Counted from the first letter of the stretch, positions 41,607-50,971 are shown. The stretch: DNA of 64,000 bases from Streptomyces bungoensis (GCF_001514215.1 NZ_KQ948851.1:764848-828847), one strand, 5' to 3'. Translations and numbers: made by a program. Notes: generated from the letters alone by a model not told the origin.

Positions 41607-43502
41607 CTAGGCGTGCTGCAGCGTCAGGTCTGCGCAGGTCTTGTGTGTGCTGCGTGCGGTCGAGCGGGGTGACGGAAACGCGACCGCGCCGCGGTGGGAG
41701 GACTGCGTCGCCAGGAGTTGAAGCAGCCGGGCGCTCTGGATCAGGCCCATGTGGCTGAATGCCTGCGGGAAGTTGCCGAGCTGGCGCTGCTGGACGGGGT
41801 CGTACTCCTCGGCCAGGAGGCCGAGGTCGTTGCGCAGTGCGAGGAGGCGTTCGAACAGGGCGTGGGCCTCGTCGAGGCGGCCGGTCAGGGCCAGGGCGTC
41901 TACGAGCCAGAAGGAGCAAAGGACGAATGTGCCCTCGTCTCCGCTCAGGCCGTCCACCCCGGTGTGGTCGCCGATGGTCGGGTAACGGCGCACAAGCCCG
42001 TCAGACGTGGAGAGTTCACGGCGCACTGCGTCCACGGTGCCGATGACGCGCGGGTCGTTCGGCGGTAGGAAGCCAACGCGGGGGATCAGCAGCGTGGCGG
42101 CGTCGAGTTCCTTGGAACCGTAGGACTGGGTAAAGGTGTTGCGCACCGGATCGAAGCCCCTGGTGCAGACCTCGTGGTGGATGGTTGCCCGCAGCTCGGT
42201 CAGGCGGGCCAGGTCGATGTCGAGCGCGCCGGCTTCGGCCAGGCGGATGGTGCGGTCGATCGCCACCCAGGCCATCACCTTGGAGTGGACGAAGTGCTGG
42301 CGTGCCCCGCGGATCTCCCAGATCCCCTCGTCGGGCTCCGGCCAGCGCTGTGTCAGGTGCTCGACGAGCCGCTGGTGCAGGACCGCGGTGTCGGCACAGT
42401 GGGCCACACCGCTCTCGTGCGCGAGGTACAGGGTCTCGATCACCTCGCCGTACACGTCGAGCTGGAGCTGGTCCGCCGCCCCGTTCCCGACCCGCACCGG
42501 CGTCGAGCCCTCATACCCCGGCAGCCAGGGCAACTCCCGTTCCCGAAGATCACGCTCTCCGGTGATCGCGTACATGATCTGCAGGTTCTCTGGGTCGCCG
42601 GCCACGGAACGCAGAAGCCAGCGCCGCCATGCCTGCGCCTCCTGCCGGTAGCCGGTCTCCAGTAACGCGGCCAGGGTCGTAGCGGCGTCGCGCAGCCAGG
42701 TGAAGCGGTAGTCCCAATTGCGTCGGCCGCCGATCTCCTCGGGCAGCGAGGTGGTCGGCGCGGCGACGATCCCGCCGCTCGGGTGGTAGGTCAGTGCCTT
42801 CAGTGCGATCAAGGAACGGACCACGGCCTCACGGTAGGGGCCGTCGTAGGTGCACTGCTGCGTCCAGTCCTGCCAGAAGGCGAGCGTCTCGGTGAGCGCC
42901 GCGTGCGGGTCGGGGATCTCCGGAGCCGGTGCGTGGGACGGGCACCAGCTGAGCACGAACGCCACGCTCTGCCCGGCGCGGATGGCAAAGGCACTGACGA
43001 CGACCCCGTCCTTCTCCGCCTGCGGGACGCAGGTGTCGAGCCACAGTGCGTCCGCGCCGGCCTCCGCGACCATGCGCCCATCGGCCTCGTGGATCCACGG
43101 GCTGACGCTGCCGTATCCCGGCCGGGGACGCATGGCCGAAACCATTGCCACCTCACCGGCCAGACCCTCGACGATCCGGATCACCTGCGGTGCCCCGTCG
43201 CGAGGCGGCATGAAGTCCAGGACGCGGACCGACCCGGCCGGTGTGCGCCAGATCGATTCGAGGACGAGCGTGTCACCGCGGTACCGGCGCTCGGCGACCG
43301 CTTCGGGCCCGGAGGGGCCAGGCGCGGCCGGGGCGATCTGCCAGGTGCCGTGCTTGTGCGTGCCGAGCAGGCCGGCGAAGACGGCCGACGAGTCGAACCG
43401 GGGCAGGCACAGCCAGTCGATCGAACCGTCGTCGCAGACGTGGGCACTGGTCTGCATGTCGCCGATCAGGCCGTACTGCTCGATGCGCGGGAGGCGTTTC
43501 AT
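41607..43502 (-). CDS. Glycoside hydrolase family 15 protein
   Basis: The 631-residue enzyme has the N-terminal beta domain of GH15 trehalase/glucoamylase-like proteins (RIEQYGLIGDMQTSAHVCDD followed by GSIDWLCLPRFDS) and an alpha/alpha-barrel with NWDYRFTWLRDAATT and PDEGIWEIRGARQHFVHSKV, which carry the catalytic acids of the family, and ends at a conserved QAFSHMGLIQSARLL. Substrate could be trehalose or glucan. ATG 43502 has GGAG 9 nt upstream. It is 26 bp upstream of cvnA and on the same strand, probably a stress or carbon-storage gene rather than part of the pathway. Confidence 0.85.
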   Translation of the reverse strand: MKRLPRIEQYGLIGDMQTSAHVCDDGSIDWLCLPRFDSSAVFAGLLGTHKHGTWQIAPAAPGPSGPEAVAERRYRGDTLVLESIWRTPAGSVRVLDFMPPRDGAPQVIRIVEGLAGEVAMVSAMRPRPGYGSVSPWIHEADGRMVAEAGADALWLDTCVPQAEKDGVVVSAFAIRAGQSVAFVLSWCPSHAPAPEIPDPHAALTETLAFWQDWTQQCTYDGPYREAVVRSLIALKALTYHPSGGIVAAPTTSLPEEIGGRRNWDYRFTWLRDAATTLAALLETGYRQEAQAWRRWLLRSVAGDPENLQIMYAITGERDLRERELPWLPGYEGSTPVRVGNGAADQLQLDVYGEVIETLYLAHESGVAHCADTAVLHQRLVEHLTQRWPEPDEGIWEIRGARQHFVHSKVMAWVAIDRTIRLAEAGALDIDLARLTELRATIHHEVCTRGFDPVRNTFTQSYGSKELDAATLLIPRVGFLPPNDPRVIGTVDAVRRELSTSDGLVRRYPTIGDHTGVDGLSGDEGTFVLCSFWLVDALALTGRLDEAHALFERLLALRNDLGLLAEEYDPVQQRQLGNFPQAFSHMGLIQSARLLQLLATQSSHRGAVAFPSPRSTARSTHKTCADLTLQHA

Positions 43503-43591
43503 CGTGTGGGTCTCCGTAGTCCCCGTGGACCCGGGGGTGGCTTCGGGGCCGCCGGGGCGGCCGGGAAGTGTCGGTGAGAGAGGCACGGTGG

Positions 43592-43738
43592 TTACCGGTC
43601 CGGGGGAGGTCTGTTCTGCCTCGGCCGGGGATCCACGTCCCGTGGAGCAATGCGTCCGGTTACTCGCTCACCACGAAGAGCCAGCCACGCCATGGGACCG
43701 AGAATCAGCGCGATCAGAACTGCCCCGGCGGCGGTCAT
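43592..43738 (-). CDS. Small single-TM protein
   Basis: A 48-residue ORF starts at ATG 43738 overlapping the stop of the upstream membrane-anchored gene (ATGA). It has one membrane helix (AAGAVLIALILGPMAWLAL) and a basic, proline-rich tail. No family is recognised; coupling suggests a partner of the upstream protein. Confidence 0.5.
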   Translation of the reverse strand: MTAAGAVLIALILGPMAWLALRGERVTGRIAPRDVDPRPRQNRPPPDR

Positions 43739-44226
43739 GTCCGGGGCACCGACGCGGCCAGAACCACGCACGCGAGGGCGAGAGCGAAGACCGCGCCGCG
43801 CAGCACGTTGATCGGCGGCTTCCACCAGCGCCGTCTCTGGACCGACTTCGCAGGGGCCACGTCGTGGGCCTGCACGGCAGCGATAAGGTCTTGGGTCGCC
43901 TCGGCCAGCCTGACCAGATGAACCCTGCTGGGCATGTAGCCATCGGGGAGGCCGCCCGAACAGAGCTGCTGCGCACGGAGCAGGGCTGGCTCTTGCGAAG
44001 GCGTCAGAGCTCCGAGCTGGCTGACGTGTCCTCGCAGCCGCAGTGCGAGGTCCTCCACATCGGCGGCAGTATCGGGTAACGGCGAGTCCTCGCCCAGCAC
44101 GAGCGCCACCGTTTCCGTCGCCGAGGCCGCCGGGTCCCGTCGCAGGATGGGCTCACCAAGGGCGTGGCTTCTCCTTCCCTGATCACTGAGTTGGCACGCC
44201 CGGCGAAGGGCCAGCGAGGGACGCAT
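43735..44226 (-). CDS. DUF6415-like protein with C-terminal TM helix
   Basis: The 163-residue protein has VALVLGEDSPLPDTAADVED followed by LALRLRGHVSQL, the pattern of DUF6415 natural-product-associated proteins, then a C-terminal hydrophobic helix (VLRGAVFALALACVVLAASV) preceded by a basic RRRWWK. ATG 44226 is the best start; the frame is open upstream for 700 codons, but only as an antisense shadow of the XRE gene. It is divergent from that regulator, with 189 bp between. Confidence 0.5.
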   Translation of the reverse strand: MRPSLALRRACQLSDQGRRSHALGEPILRRDPAASATETVALVLGEDSPLPDTAADVEDLALRLRGHVSQLGALTPSQEPALLRAQQLCSGGLPDGYMPSRVHLVRLAEATQDLIAAVQAHDVAPAKSVQRRRWWKPPINVLRGAVFALALACVVLAASVPRT

Positions 44227-44415
44227 GACGCAACTCCTAGGTGAATCAAGCCAACTTGAGCGAGGAACGCTGTGCACCGCAGGCAACTGACGTGCAAGGT
44301 GAGTGATCCTGCGGCTACGTTGAGCGAACCGCGAATCCCTGTCAGGGGGTATGCCTACGCGGCCCTCAAGGCCGTCAAAGGCGTCAAAGATCATTTCGGA
44401 ACCGAGGGGCAGTAC

Positions 44416-45804
44416 ATGGCCCGTGAGAGAAACGTCGCCCTTGCCGCGCTCCTGCGCGAAGCGGGCTGGTCCCAGCCCCAAGCAGCCGCCGCGGTCGCTC
44501 GCGTTGCCGCGGAGAGCGGTGTACGCGAACTGGAGGCCATTTCCCGCTCCCACATCGCCATGTGGGTCCAGGGCACGAAGCCCAGTGGACGAGCGCCTCA
44601 TATCCTGCGTGAGACGCTGTCCCGCAGGCTCGGCCGACGCCTCACCCTCGCTGACCTCGGACTGGAAGATGGGCCGACAGGATCCACTGACAGTAGTTCT
44701 GACTGGAGCGTCGACCCTCTGACCGTGCTGGCCGAGCTGGGAAGCGACGATCTGGACATGCACCGACGCAAGCTGTTGGCTACCACCGCGTACTCGGCCG
44801 CCGGCCTCGTCCTGCCTGCCGCTCCATGGTGGGCAGCCGCCCCGGCCGCGGCGGCCTCGCGCCCTGCGGTCTCCTCCCGGCTGGTGACTCAGGCTGACAT
44901 CGACGATGTCCGCAAACTGACCACCTTCTACTCCGCGAGGGACCAGCAGCGCGGTGGAGCCTCGGGGCGCTCGGCCCTGGCCGGCCATCTTCGCGACGAA
45001 GCGGTGCCGCTCCTGGGTAGCAGGTTCCGAGCGGAACAGCACCGCCGGGATACGTACTCGGCCGTGGCAGAGATGACCTACCTCGCCGGCTGGATGGCCT
45101 TCGACGCCTCCGAGCATCGGACCGCCCAGCGCTACCTCACCCTCGCCGCACGCATTGCGGCCGAAGCCGCAGACGGACCGCTGGGCGGCCACATCCTGCG
45201 TGCCCTCGCCCATCAAGCAGTCGACCTCGGGCACCCACGCAGAGCGCTCGACCTGGCCGACGCCTCCATGTCCCGCACCCACTACGGCCAGGCCAGCTCG
45301 CGGGAGAAGGCCCTGCTCGCGGTAGTCCATGCCCGCGCCCTGGCCGCCGGCGGCGACCGCCGCGGCACTCTCGCGGCCATCAGTCGCGCGGAGAGGGACC
45401 TCGCACGTGCCGATAACGAGGATGCCCCCGACCGCGTCAGCTTCTTCCAGGAAGCCTCCCTCGCCCACGAGACTGCGTGTGCCTTGCGGGACCTGGGAAA
45501 TCCTCTCGACGCGGAGTTGCATTTCCAGCGCAGCGTCGCCACCCGCCGGCGGCAGCAGTATGCCCGTACCCACAGTGTGACCCTCGGCTACCTCGGTGCT
45601 GTCCAGGTCCAGCAGGGACGCCTCGATGAGGCATGTGGTACCTGGGGACAAGCACTGGACGCCATGGCTGGCGTCCAGTCCGGCCGCGCCCGCGACGTCA
45701 TCGTCCGCATGCAGAGCGACCTCTCGCCTGTGCGGCAACGTGGTGGCCGCCACGTCGCCGAACTGGACCGCCGGGCGCGGGAAATGCTGCGCGCCATAGG
45801 CTGA
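44416..45804 (+). CDS. XRE-type regulator with repeat-containing C-terminus
   Basis: The 462-residue protein has an N-terminal helix-turn-helix (LREAGWSQPQAAAAVARVAA followed by SRSHIAMWVQGTKPSG) and a C-terminal half of helical repeats (WMAFDASEHRTAQRYLTLAA; ALAHQAVDLGHPRRALDLAD; YLGAVQVQQGRLDEAC), a TPR-like pattern. A Tat-like hydrophobic stretch after RRKLLATTAYSAAGLVLP occurs in many such Streptomyces regulators. ATG 44416 has GAGGGG upstream. It may sense a peptide or signal through the repeats and control the divergent operon. Confidence 0.75.
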   Translation: MARERNVALAALLREAGWSQPQAAAAVARVAAESGVRELEAISRSHIAMWVQGTKPSGRAPHILRETLSRRLGRRLTLADLGLEDGPTGSTDSSSDWSVDPLTVLAELGSDDLDMHRRKLLATTAYSAAGLVLPAAPWWAAAPAAAASRPAVSSRLVTQADIDDVRKLTTFYSARDQQRGGASGRSALAGHLRDEAVPLLGSRFRAEQHRRDTYSAVAEMTYLAGWMAFDASEHRTAQRYLTLAARIAAEAADGPLGGHILRALAHQAVDLGHPRRALDLADASMSRTHYGQASSREKALLAVVHARALAAGGDRRGTLAAISRAERDLARADNEDAPDRVSFFQEASLAHETACALRDLGNPLDAELHFQRSVATRRRQQYARTHSVTLGYLGAVQVQQGRLDEACGTWGQALDAMAGVQSGRARDVIVRMQSDLSPVRQRGGRHVAELDRRAREMLRAIG

Positions 45805-45876
45805 CCACAGGGCAAGTCCGCAGCTATTGACGGCAGCTGCTGAACACACGACCCCGTTAGAGAGGAACGAGCGCCG

Positions 45877-46377
45877 ATGGCAACGTACGAGGTCGAATCG
45901 ATCGCAACGGTGGTCGGGGGCCACACCCGCGTTCAGGACGATTACCAGGGCGGAGTCGAGTCGGTCATCCGACTCAACGAGGCGTACCCCCTTGAGACGC
46001 TGCAGGGAATCGAAGAGTTTTCCCACCTGACGGTGACCTGGCTCTTCCACCTGGCGCGACCGGAAGACGTCCAGCTCCACGCACGCAGCCCCCGCGGGAA
46101 TCCGGACTGGCCGTCGACCGGTACCTTCGTCCACCGCAACCATCGGCGTCCCAATCAACTGGCGATCAGCTACCCGCGGCTGCTCGAGGTCGAGGGACGG
46201 GACCTGTTGGTCACCGATCTCGATGCTGTAGACGGAACGCCCGTGATCGACTTGGCACCGTACTTCGAACAGATGGGGCCTCGTGGCCCGATCCGTCAGC
46301 CCGCCTGGCCCGGCGAGATGCTCGAACCGAATTACTGGGCGAAGGCAAGCGAACGGCCCTCGGAGCGCCCTGTGTGA
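45877..46377 (+). CDS. TrmO/TsaA-like (UPF0066) tRNA methyltransferase
   Basis: The 166-residue protein follows the UPF0066 fold: VGGHTRVQDDYQGGVESVIR, GIEEFSHLTVTWLFHLA and HARSPRGNPDWP, then TFVHRNHRRPNQLAISYPRL and LDAVDGTPVIDLAPYF. E. coli TrmO methylates t6A37 of tRNA. The E. coli protein is longer, so this shorter member has only the catalytic beta-barrel. It lies 73 bp after the regulator on the same strand. Confidence 0.7.
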   Translation: MATYEVESIATVVGGHTRVQDDYQGGVESVIRLNEAYPLETLQGIEEFSHLTVTWLFHLARPEDVQLHARSPRGNPDWPSTGTFVHRNHRRPNQLAISYPRLLEVEGRDLLVTDLDAVDGTPVIDLAPYFEQMGPRGPIRQPAWPGEMLEPNYWAKASERPSERPV

Positions 46378-46439
46378 CAGAAGCGACTGAGCTGCCCGGC
46401 TTGCCATTTGCATCGTCGGCAACCAACTGGAGGTCTGGC

Positions 46440-46949
46440 TCAAGCTGCAGCCCTCGCGTCTCGGAACTCACACCACGTCTCCTCGCCGCTGCTCTCCCAT
46501 GCGTCTGAGATCGCATCGACCAGCCGGATCCCGCGCCCCGATTCACCGTCGGGTCCGGCTTCCTTGAGCACAGCGGGCGCCGGGTTGTGGTCGGTTACCG
46601 AGACACGCACCACGTCGACGCCCACCGTGATGCGGAGCACGACTTCGCCCTCACCGTGGACCACGGCGTTGGTGACCAGCTCCGAGACGGCCAGTACGAC
46701 GAGCCCCGCCACCGGCTCCGAAACACGGCACCGCCGCAGGAACGCCCTGGCTATGCGCCGCATCTCCCCGACCTTCGCGAGGTCGGGGAGAAGGGCCGCC
46801 TGACAGGCATGGGATGCCGCCGGTACCTCTGCCCTCGCCCATGCGCCGGGCTCGTCTTCCTGAACCGGCCTGACGCATGACGCGCCTGCTGTAGCCGCAC
46901 AGCTACGGATGCCCCCGCCGGGCGGGGCCGCCTCTTGGAGCCTGGTCAT
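46440..46949 (-). CDS. Anti-sigma-factor-type ATP-binding protein
   Basis: The 169-residue protein has an RsbW/SpoIIAB-like ATPase core: LVVLAVSELVTNAVVHGEGE (N box) and GRGIRLVDAISDAWE (G-box region). The N-terminal 40 residues are variable. Streptomyces contain dozens of such small ATPases that inhibit sigma factors or anti-anti-sigma factors. ATG 46949; it is divergent from the XRE gene at 47082. Confidence 0.75.
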   Translation of the reverse strand: MTRLQEAAPPGGGIRSCAATAGASCVRPVQEDEPGAWARAEVPAASHACQAALLPDLAKVGEMRRIARAFLRRCRVSEPVAGLVVLAVSELVTNAVVHGEGEVVLRITVGVDVVRVSVTDHNPAPAVLKEAGPDGESGRGIRLVDAISDAWESSGEETWCEFRDARAAA

Positions 46950-46985
46950 GTGGGCTATGGCACCGCGCGGCGACGCCGTCGACCA

Positions 46986-47035
46986 GGGGAATCCAGAGGG
47001 GGAAAAATATGTCAAGGGGGAAACTGCAGGGGGGG
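46986..47035 (+). promoter_or_regulatory. G-tract array in divergent promoter region
   Basis: Runs of four, five, five and seven G (46986-46989, 46998-47002, 47016-47020, 47029-47035) are separated by A-rich loops of 8, 13 and 8 bp. This could fold as a G-quadruplex or be a repeated protein site (GGGGGAAA occurs twice). It lies 47 bp upstream of the chosen start of the XRE/TPR gene. Confidence 0.4.
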
Positions 47036-47081
47036 AATTGAGGCCATGATTGGATTCCGCCCACCAACAGAGGTCACACTC

Positions 47082-48323
47082 ATGCCAGACCCGTTCGCCG
47101 ACCTGCTCCTCCGGCTTCGGCAGGAGGCGGGCCGGACTCAGGAGGAGCAGGCGGAGGCGATCAACGCTGTCTCCGGCCGGGACACCATGACCCGCCGAGA
47201 GATCAGCCGTTATGAGAACTTCGAGAACATTCCTACCAACCACACGATCGGCCACATCGCGGCGGCCTGCGGTGTCCCCTTCGAGGAACTACAGCGAGAG
47301 GCCAAGGCCGCCCGCGCTCGGAAGAGAAAGGGGCATGCCGATGCAGGGGAGGAGCAAGACGCCGTGAAGCGTCGCACGCTCCTGGGTAGCGCCACCATCG
47401 GCGTGAGCGTGGCCGCCGAGCCCTGGGGGCGCCTCGCCTTCGCCCTCAGCAAGGGGGCCAAGATCGATTCGCCCGCTGCCGCCGCGCTCATCGACCGAGC
47501 CGCTGAACTGCACGTCCAGGAACTCAACCTCAGCGCGCGGCGGCTACAAAAAACGGTCGAGTCGCATCTTGACGCGATTACTGCGGCCCTGCCTCGTGCA
47601 GGCGCTCACGAAGGCGCTCTCACCATCGCCGCCGGAGAAACCGCCGCTCTGGCCGGTTGGGTGGCCTGGGACCTGGGGGAGCACGACAAAGCCAACGCCT
47701 ACTACAAAGTCACGTCGCAGTGCGCGGCGGCTGCCGGGCATCCTCCACTCCGAGCCCTGGCCCTGACCTACAGCAGCTACGGCGCTTTGACGCCAAAGGC
47801 GAAGATGGAGTTCCTCTCCCAAGCCGCCAACGACGTGCGCGGCCACGGTAACGCTACTGCTGCCGCCTGGGTTCTCGGTAGGCATGCGGAAGAAGCTGCG
47901 GCGGCCGGCGACGAGGTGGGGGCGCTCCGGGCGTTAGACCGAGCGCGCTTCGCTTACGATTTCGCGGACCACGCCAGCGAGCAGGCATGGGTCAGGTTCG
48001 TGACCCCATACCGCATGGACTCGTTGGCCCTGTCCGTGTACGGCCAGCTGAGGCGTCCCGAGCTCACGTCCACAGCTGATACCGCGGTCGACCGCCTCGG
48101 AGACGGACTACCGGACGGGGGCGTCGTGGTCCTCGGTGATCTCGCTTCGGCCCTACTGCGTGGGGGTGACGTCGACCAAGGCGTCTACGTGGCACGCCAG
48201 TTTGCTGCGGCGGCACAGGCCAAGCCCAACACCATGGGCAAGGAGCGGGCGGCGGCTATTGCAGCGTTGCTTCCTGACAGCGAACACGAACTTGCTGCTC
48301 ATTTCCGGCGGTTCGCATCCTGA
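47082..48323 (+). CDS. XRE-type regulator with TPR-like C-terminus
   Basis: The 413-residue protein has a helix-turn-helix near residues 4-65 (LLLRLRQEAGRTQEEQAEAI; TRREISRYENFENIP), then KRRTLLGSATIGVS, a twin-arginine-like hydrophobic stretch, and helical repeats to the end (LAGWVAWDLGEHDKANAYYK; RALDRARFAYDFADHASEQA). It is of the same architecture as the regulator at 44416. ATG 47082 has AGAGG 8 nt upstream; ATG 47046 or the frame start at 46935 are alternatives. Confidence 0.7.
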   Translation: MPDPFADLLLRLRQEAGRTQEEQAEAINAVSGRDTMTRREISRYENFENIPTNHTIGHIAAACGVPFEELQREAKAARARKRKGHADAGEEQDAVKRRTLLGSATIGVSVAAEPWGRLAFALSKGAKIDSPAAAALIDRAAELHVQELNLSARRLQKTVESHLDAITAALPRAGAHEGALTIAAGETAALAGWVAWDLGEHDKANAYYKVTSQCAAAAGHPPLRALALTYSSYGALTPKAKMEFLSQAANDVRGHGNATAAAWVLGRHAEEAAAAGDEVGALRALDRARFAYDFADHASEQAWVRFVTPYRMDSLALSVYGQLRRPELTSTADTAVDRLGDGLPDGGVVVLGDLASALLRGGDVDQGVYVARQFAAAAQAKPNTMGKERAAAIAALLPDSEHELAAHFRRFAS

Positions 48324-48388
48324 TCCACCTCGGGTGGCACGCGGCACGCCCAGGGCGCCAACGCCGCCGACGCCCGGCCCGTGGCTCC

Positions 48389-48715
48389 TCAGTCCGATTC
48401 CGTCTCCTCGAAGACCCAGGACAGGTACGCCTCCGACCCGCCGGTTACGGGCAGAGTGATCCATTGGGGGACCTCGTACGAGTGCTTCTCGTGCACCCAC
48501 GCTTCTAGCGCGGGTAGACGGTCCGTCGTAGTCATATACGAGATGCGCCACTCCCGCGCCGCCTCGACCTTCCCCTTCCACCAGTAGAAGGCGGTGATTG
48601 GCGCATCAATGTGAACTCCCGCTGCAAGCTTGCTCTCGACCGCACCTCGGGCCAGCATCGTCGCCTGCCCCTCGTCGTCGCTGGTCGTCTGCGCAATCAC
48701 AATATCGTGGGCCAT
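48389..48715 (-). CDS. cutA: CutA1 divalent-cation tolerance protein
   Basis: The 108-residue protein matches CutA1: N-terminal IVIAQTTSDDEGQATMLARG, then AGVHIDAPITAFYWWKGKVE and EEWRISYMTTTDRLPALEAW-like sequence, ending YEVPQWITLPVTGGSEAYL. CutA1 is a trimer of ferredoxin-like folds with a role in metal tolerance. ATG 48715; the frame continues to 48787 with no domain. It is convergent with the XRE gene. Confidence 0.85.
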   Translation of the reverse strand: MAHDIVIAQTTSDDEGQATMLARGAVESKLAAGVHIDAPITAFYWWKGKVEAAREWRISYMTTTDRLPALEAWVHEKHSYEVPQWITLPVTGGSEAYLSWVFEETESD

Positions 48716-49162
48716 GCAACTGCCTCTCCAGCTCGGGTACCGCGACCCTACCCAGCCGTCCAGGGCACACCGAAAGCTGGTAGCCACTCCTCAAGGCGAG
48801 TGAGGCTCGACCACGTGCCTGTACCAGTCAGGTGCCGGTGGGCCATGCGGGGTGGCGCGTCGCTTCGGCACCGCGGTGGCAGGTTCTCATCAACGAGGTC
48901 GTGCGGCTGCATGAGGCAGGCGCCGGGGCTCGTGCGCTTCACAAGCCCACGACAGGAGGATTTGCTGGCTGTCGGCGGCCATTCGCTCACGGCAGACGAG
49001 AAATAGGACCACAGGACTGGATACCTCCGTCCGGACCATGTCAACGTACAACGTCCCGGAAAACACCAGGCCAGGATGTGCAGATGGTCCACTGCGGCTC
49101 GGGTTTCGAAATGCCTTGGAATCCTGCACCCGTTTGACTGCCTTGCTGGCAGCGCTCCTACT

Positions 49163-49560
49163 TGGGGAGGTCCGCCTGTCTGACCCCGCTATTCGATCCG
49201 CTCGCTTCACTGCACCCGCTCTTTATACCCGCGGCGCGTCTGAACGTCTGGTACAGCCAGGCAGTCGGCGACTACGGGACCCTTTCCGCCGAGCTGTACG
49301 TCTGCCTTTGCGTGGCTGGCCTGTTCGGCGAGGACCTGTTGCAACCCGGCTATCGCAGCGTCAGTGCCGCCCTCGCATACCGTGCGGCACGTCTTGGCGC
49401 CGCAACACGGCAAGTGGCACTCGCCATCAGGACGAGCGACTCGCTGCCCGGAATCTCGACCGCCTCACCGATGACGGTCTGCTCGTGCTCGCCACGGACG
49501 GCGCGCACCTGGTTGCGCGTCGACTGGCCCTGGCTGCGGCGAGCCTAAGCCGATGCTGCC
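49163..49560 (+). pseudogene. Degraded gene of unknown family
   Basis: From about 49163 a frame encodes LYVCLCVAGLFGEDLLQPGY followed by RSVSAALAYRAARLGAATRQ with coding-like codon usage. Near 49430 the coding signal passes to another frame that continues ERLAARNLDRLTDDGLLVLA and TDGAHLVARRLALAAAS, which looks like a winged-helix end. A frameshift in an element gene explains this. The rest of the 1-kb gap around it (48716-49162 and 49619-49741) shows nothing else I can name. Confidence 0.3.
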
Positions 49561-49587
49561 TTCGTGATGCGGTGCGCAACATAGACG

Positions 49588-49618
49588 ACGATCGCCGGTT
49601 AGCAAAACCGGCGATCGT
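49588..49618. terminator. 13-bp perfect hairpin upstream of the integrase
   Basis: ACGATCGCCGGTT (49588-49600) and its exact complement (49606-49618) enclose AGCAA. No T-run follows on the plus strand (GAGGTTCC). It may end transcription into or out of the mobile element, or be a protein site near the attachment region. Confidence 0.45.
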
Positions 49619-49741
49619 GAGGTTCCTTGAGGACGTTCGCATGCGCGGCTGTGCTTGGCGGCGGAGCTGCAGCGAACTCAGCAGCCCGTGAAACGGAATG
49701 GCACTGGTCTGGTGCCAGCCAGATGATCCGGCGCCCTGCTC

Positions 49742-50971
49742 GTGCAGGTCCCCTTGAAGGAGAGTGAGTACCCCCTGTCCGTTCCGATCAAGAAGCTTCC
49801 ACCCAACTCCAGGGGACAGGTGCGCTACCGGTTCGTAGTCGACGTAGGCATCGACCCTGCCACCGGGAGGCGCAAACAGCTGACTCGTACGTTCGCCACT
49901 CTCAAGGAGGCGAAGGCTGAGTACGCGCGCATCACCAACCGCCGCGAGGAAGGGACGTTCGTACCGCCCAACCAGATAAATGTAAATGAGTGGCTTGATC
50001 AGTGGCTGGCCATGAAGGCAGAGGATCTGGAAGAGACCACTATTTACAACTATCGGGTTACCCTCGATCGAGTTCGGGGGAGGTTGGGGCGCATCCGGCT
50101 TCAAGAACTCACCGAGGAAGATGTAGAAAATTGGATGCACTGGGCGTTGAAGCATGGGCGGGTGCGCGGTGACAAAGCAGGTACTCCGCTTGGAGTGACC
50201 AGCGTGGAGATGAGTCTCGCCCGATTGAAGGACGCCCTGAATCGAGCCGTTACGCGTCGGCTAGTAACCATGAATGTAGCCCAACATGTGACCATCCCAC
50301 GTAGGGCACGTAAAGAAGAGCGAAAGAAGAAGCAGGAGGTGAAGCCGTGGAACGTGCAGGAGATTCAGACGTTCATTCACGGTGTCCGGACAGAACGGCT
50401 TTACGCTGCTCTCTTGCTGTCTCTCATGGGTCTACGTCCGGCTGAAGTCTGCGGACTCCGATGGGAAGACGTGGACTTGGAAGCCGCCACGATCACCATA
50501 GCCAACACGCGGACAATGATGGGGAATCGGTACGTTGTGGAGAAGGACACCAAGTCCCTGGCCGGGGAACGGGATCTTCCTTTGCCGGCACCGGTGCTGG
50601 CTGCCCTCAAGTCGTTCAGGGCTCTCCAAGCCAAGGAGAAGCTCGTCCTCGGTGAGGCTTACTCGGATTCCGGATACGTCGTGGTGCACGAGACCGGGGA
50701 AGCCTTCACGATCAAGCAGCTCCGCAGACGCACTTACCGGCTCATGGAGATCCTTGAACTCCGCAGAGTGCGCCTCTACGACGCTCGCTCCTCCTGCCTC
50801 ACATACCTCGCCAACAAAGGCGTGCCGGATCACATCCTTGCCCGGTGGGCCGGACACACGAACGTCAAGACCACCAAGAAGTGGTACGTGAAGCCGGACG
50901 TGGAGGACCTCCGCGGAGCCGCCACAACGTGGGACGGCCTGCACGGTGCTGCGACGGAGGGGCAAGCGTGA
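49742..50971 (+). CDS. Tyrosine-recombinase integrase
   Basis: The 409-residue protein has an AP2-like N-terminal domain (VRYRFVVDVGIDPATGRRKQ followed by LTRTFATLKEAKAEYARI), a SAM-like core-binding domain (residues 85-190) and a catalytic domain with LMGLRPAEVCGLRWEDVD (Arg I), LYDARSSCLTYLANKGV (box II) and LARWAGHTNVKTTKKWYVKP (His and Tyr). The usual His of HxxR is Tyr here (YDAR). The gene is poorer in GC than its surroundings (ATAAATGTAAATGAG near 49976). The start is uncertain: GTG 49742 is the longest, an AAGGAG at 49757 may serve a later start. It marks the right edge of the accessory DNA. Confidence 0.85.
   Translation: MQVPLKESEYPLSVPIKKLPPNSRGQVRYRFVVDVGIDPATGRRKQLTRTFATLKEAKAEYARITNRREEGTFVPPNQINVNEWLDQWLAMKAEDLEETTIYNYRVTLDRVRGRLGRIRLQELTEEDVENWMHWALKHGRVRGDKAGTPLGVTSVEMSLARLKDALNRAVTRRLVTMNVAQHVTIPRRARKEERKKKQEVKPWNVQEIQTFIHGVRTERLYAALLLSLMGLRPAEVCGLRWEDVDLEAATITIANTRTMMGNRYVVEKDTKSLAGERDLPLPAPVLAALKSFRALQAKEKLVLGEAYSDSGYVVVHETGEAFTIKQLRRRTYRLMEILELRRVRLYDARSSCLTYLANKGVPDHILARWAGHTNVKTTKKWYVKPDVEDLRGAATTWDGLHGAATEGQA

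Noticed and set aside
43735..46443. 902-codon minus-strand ORF
   Set aside because: Most of it is the antisense shadow of the XRE/TPR and TrmO-like genes; only the last 163 codons have their own signal.
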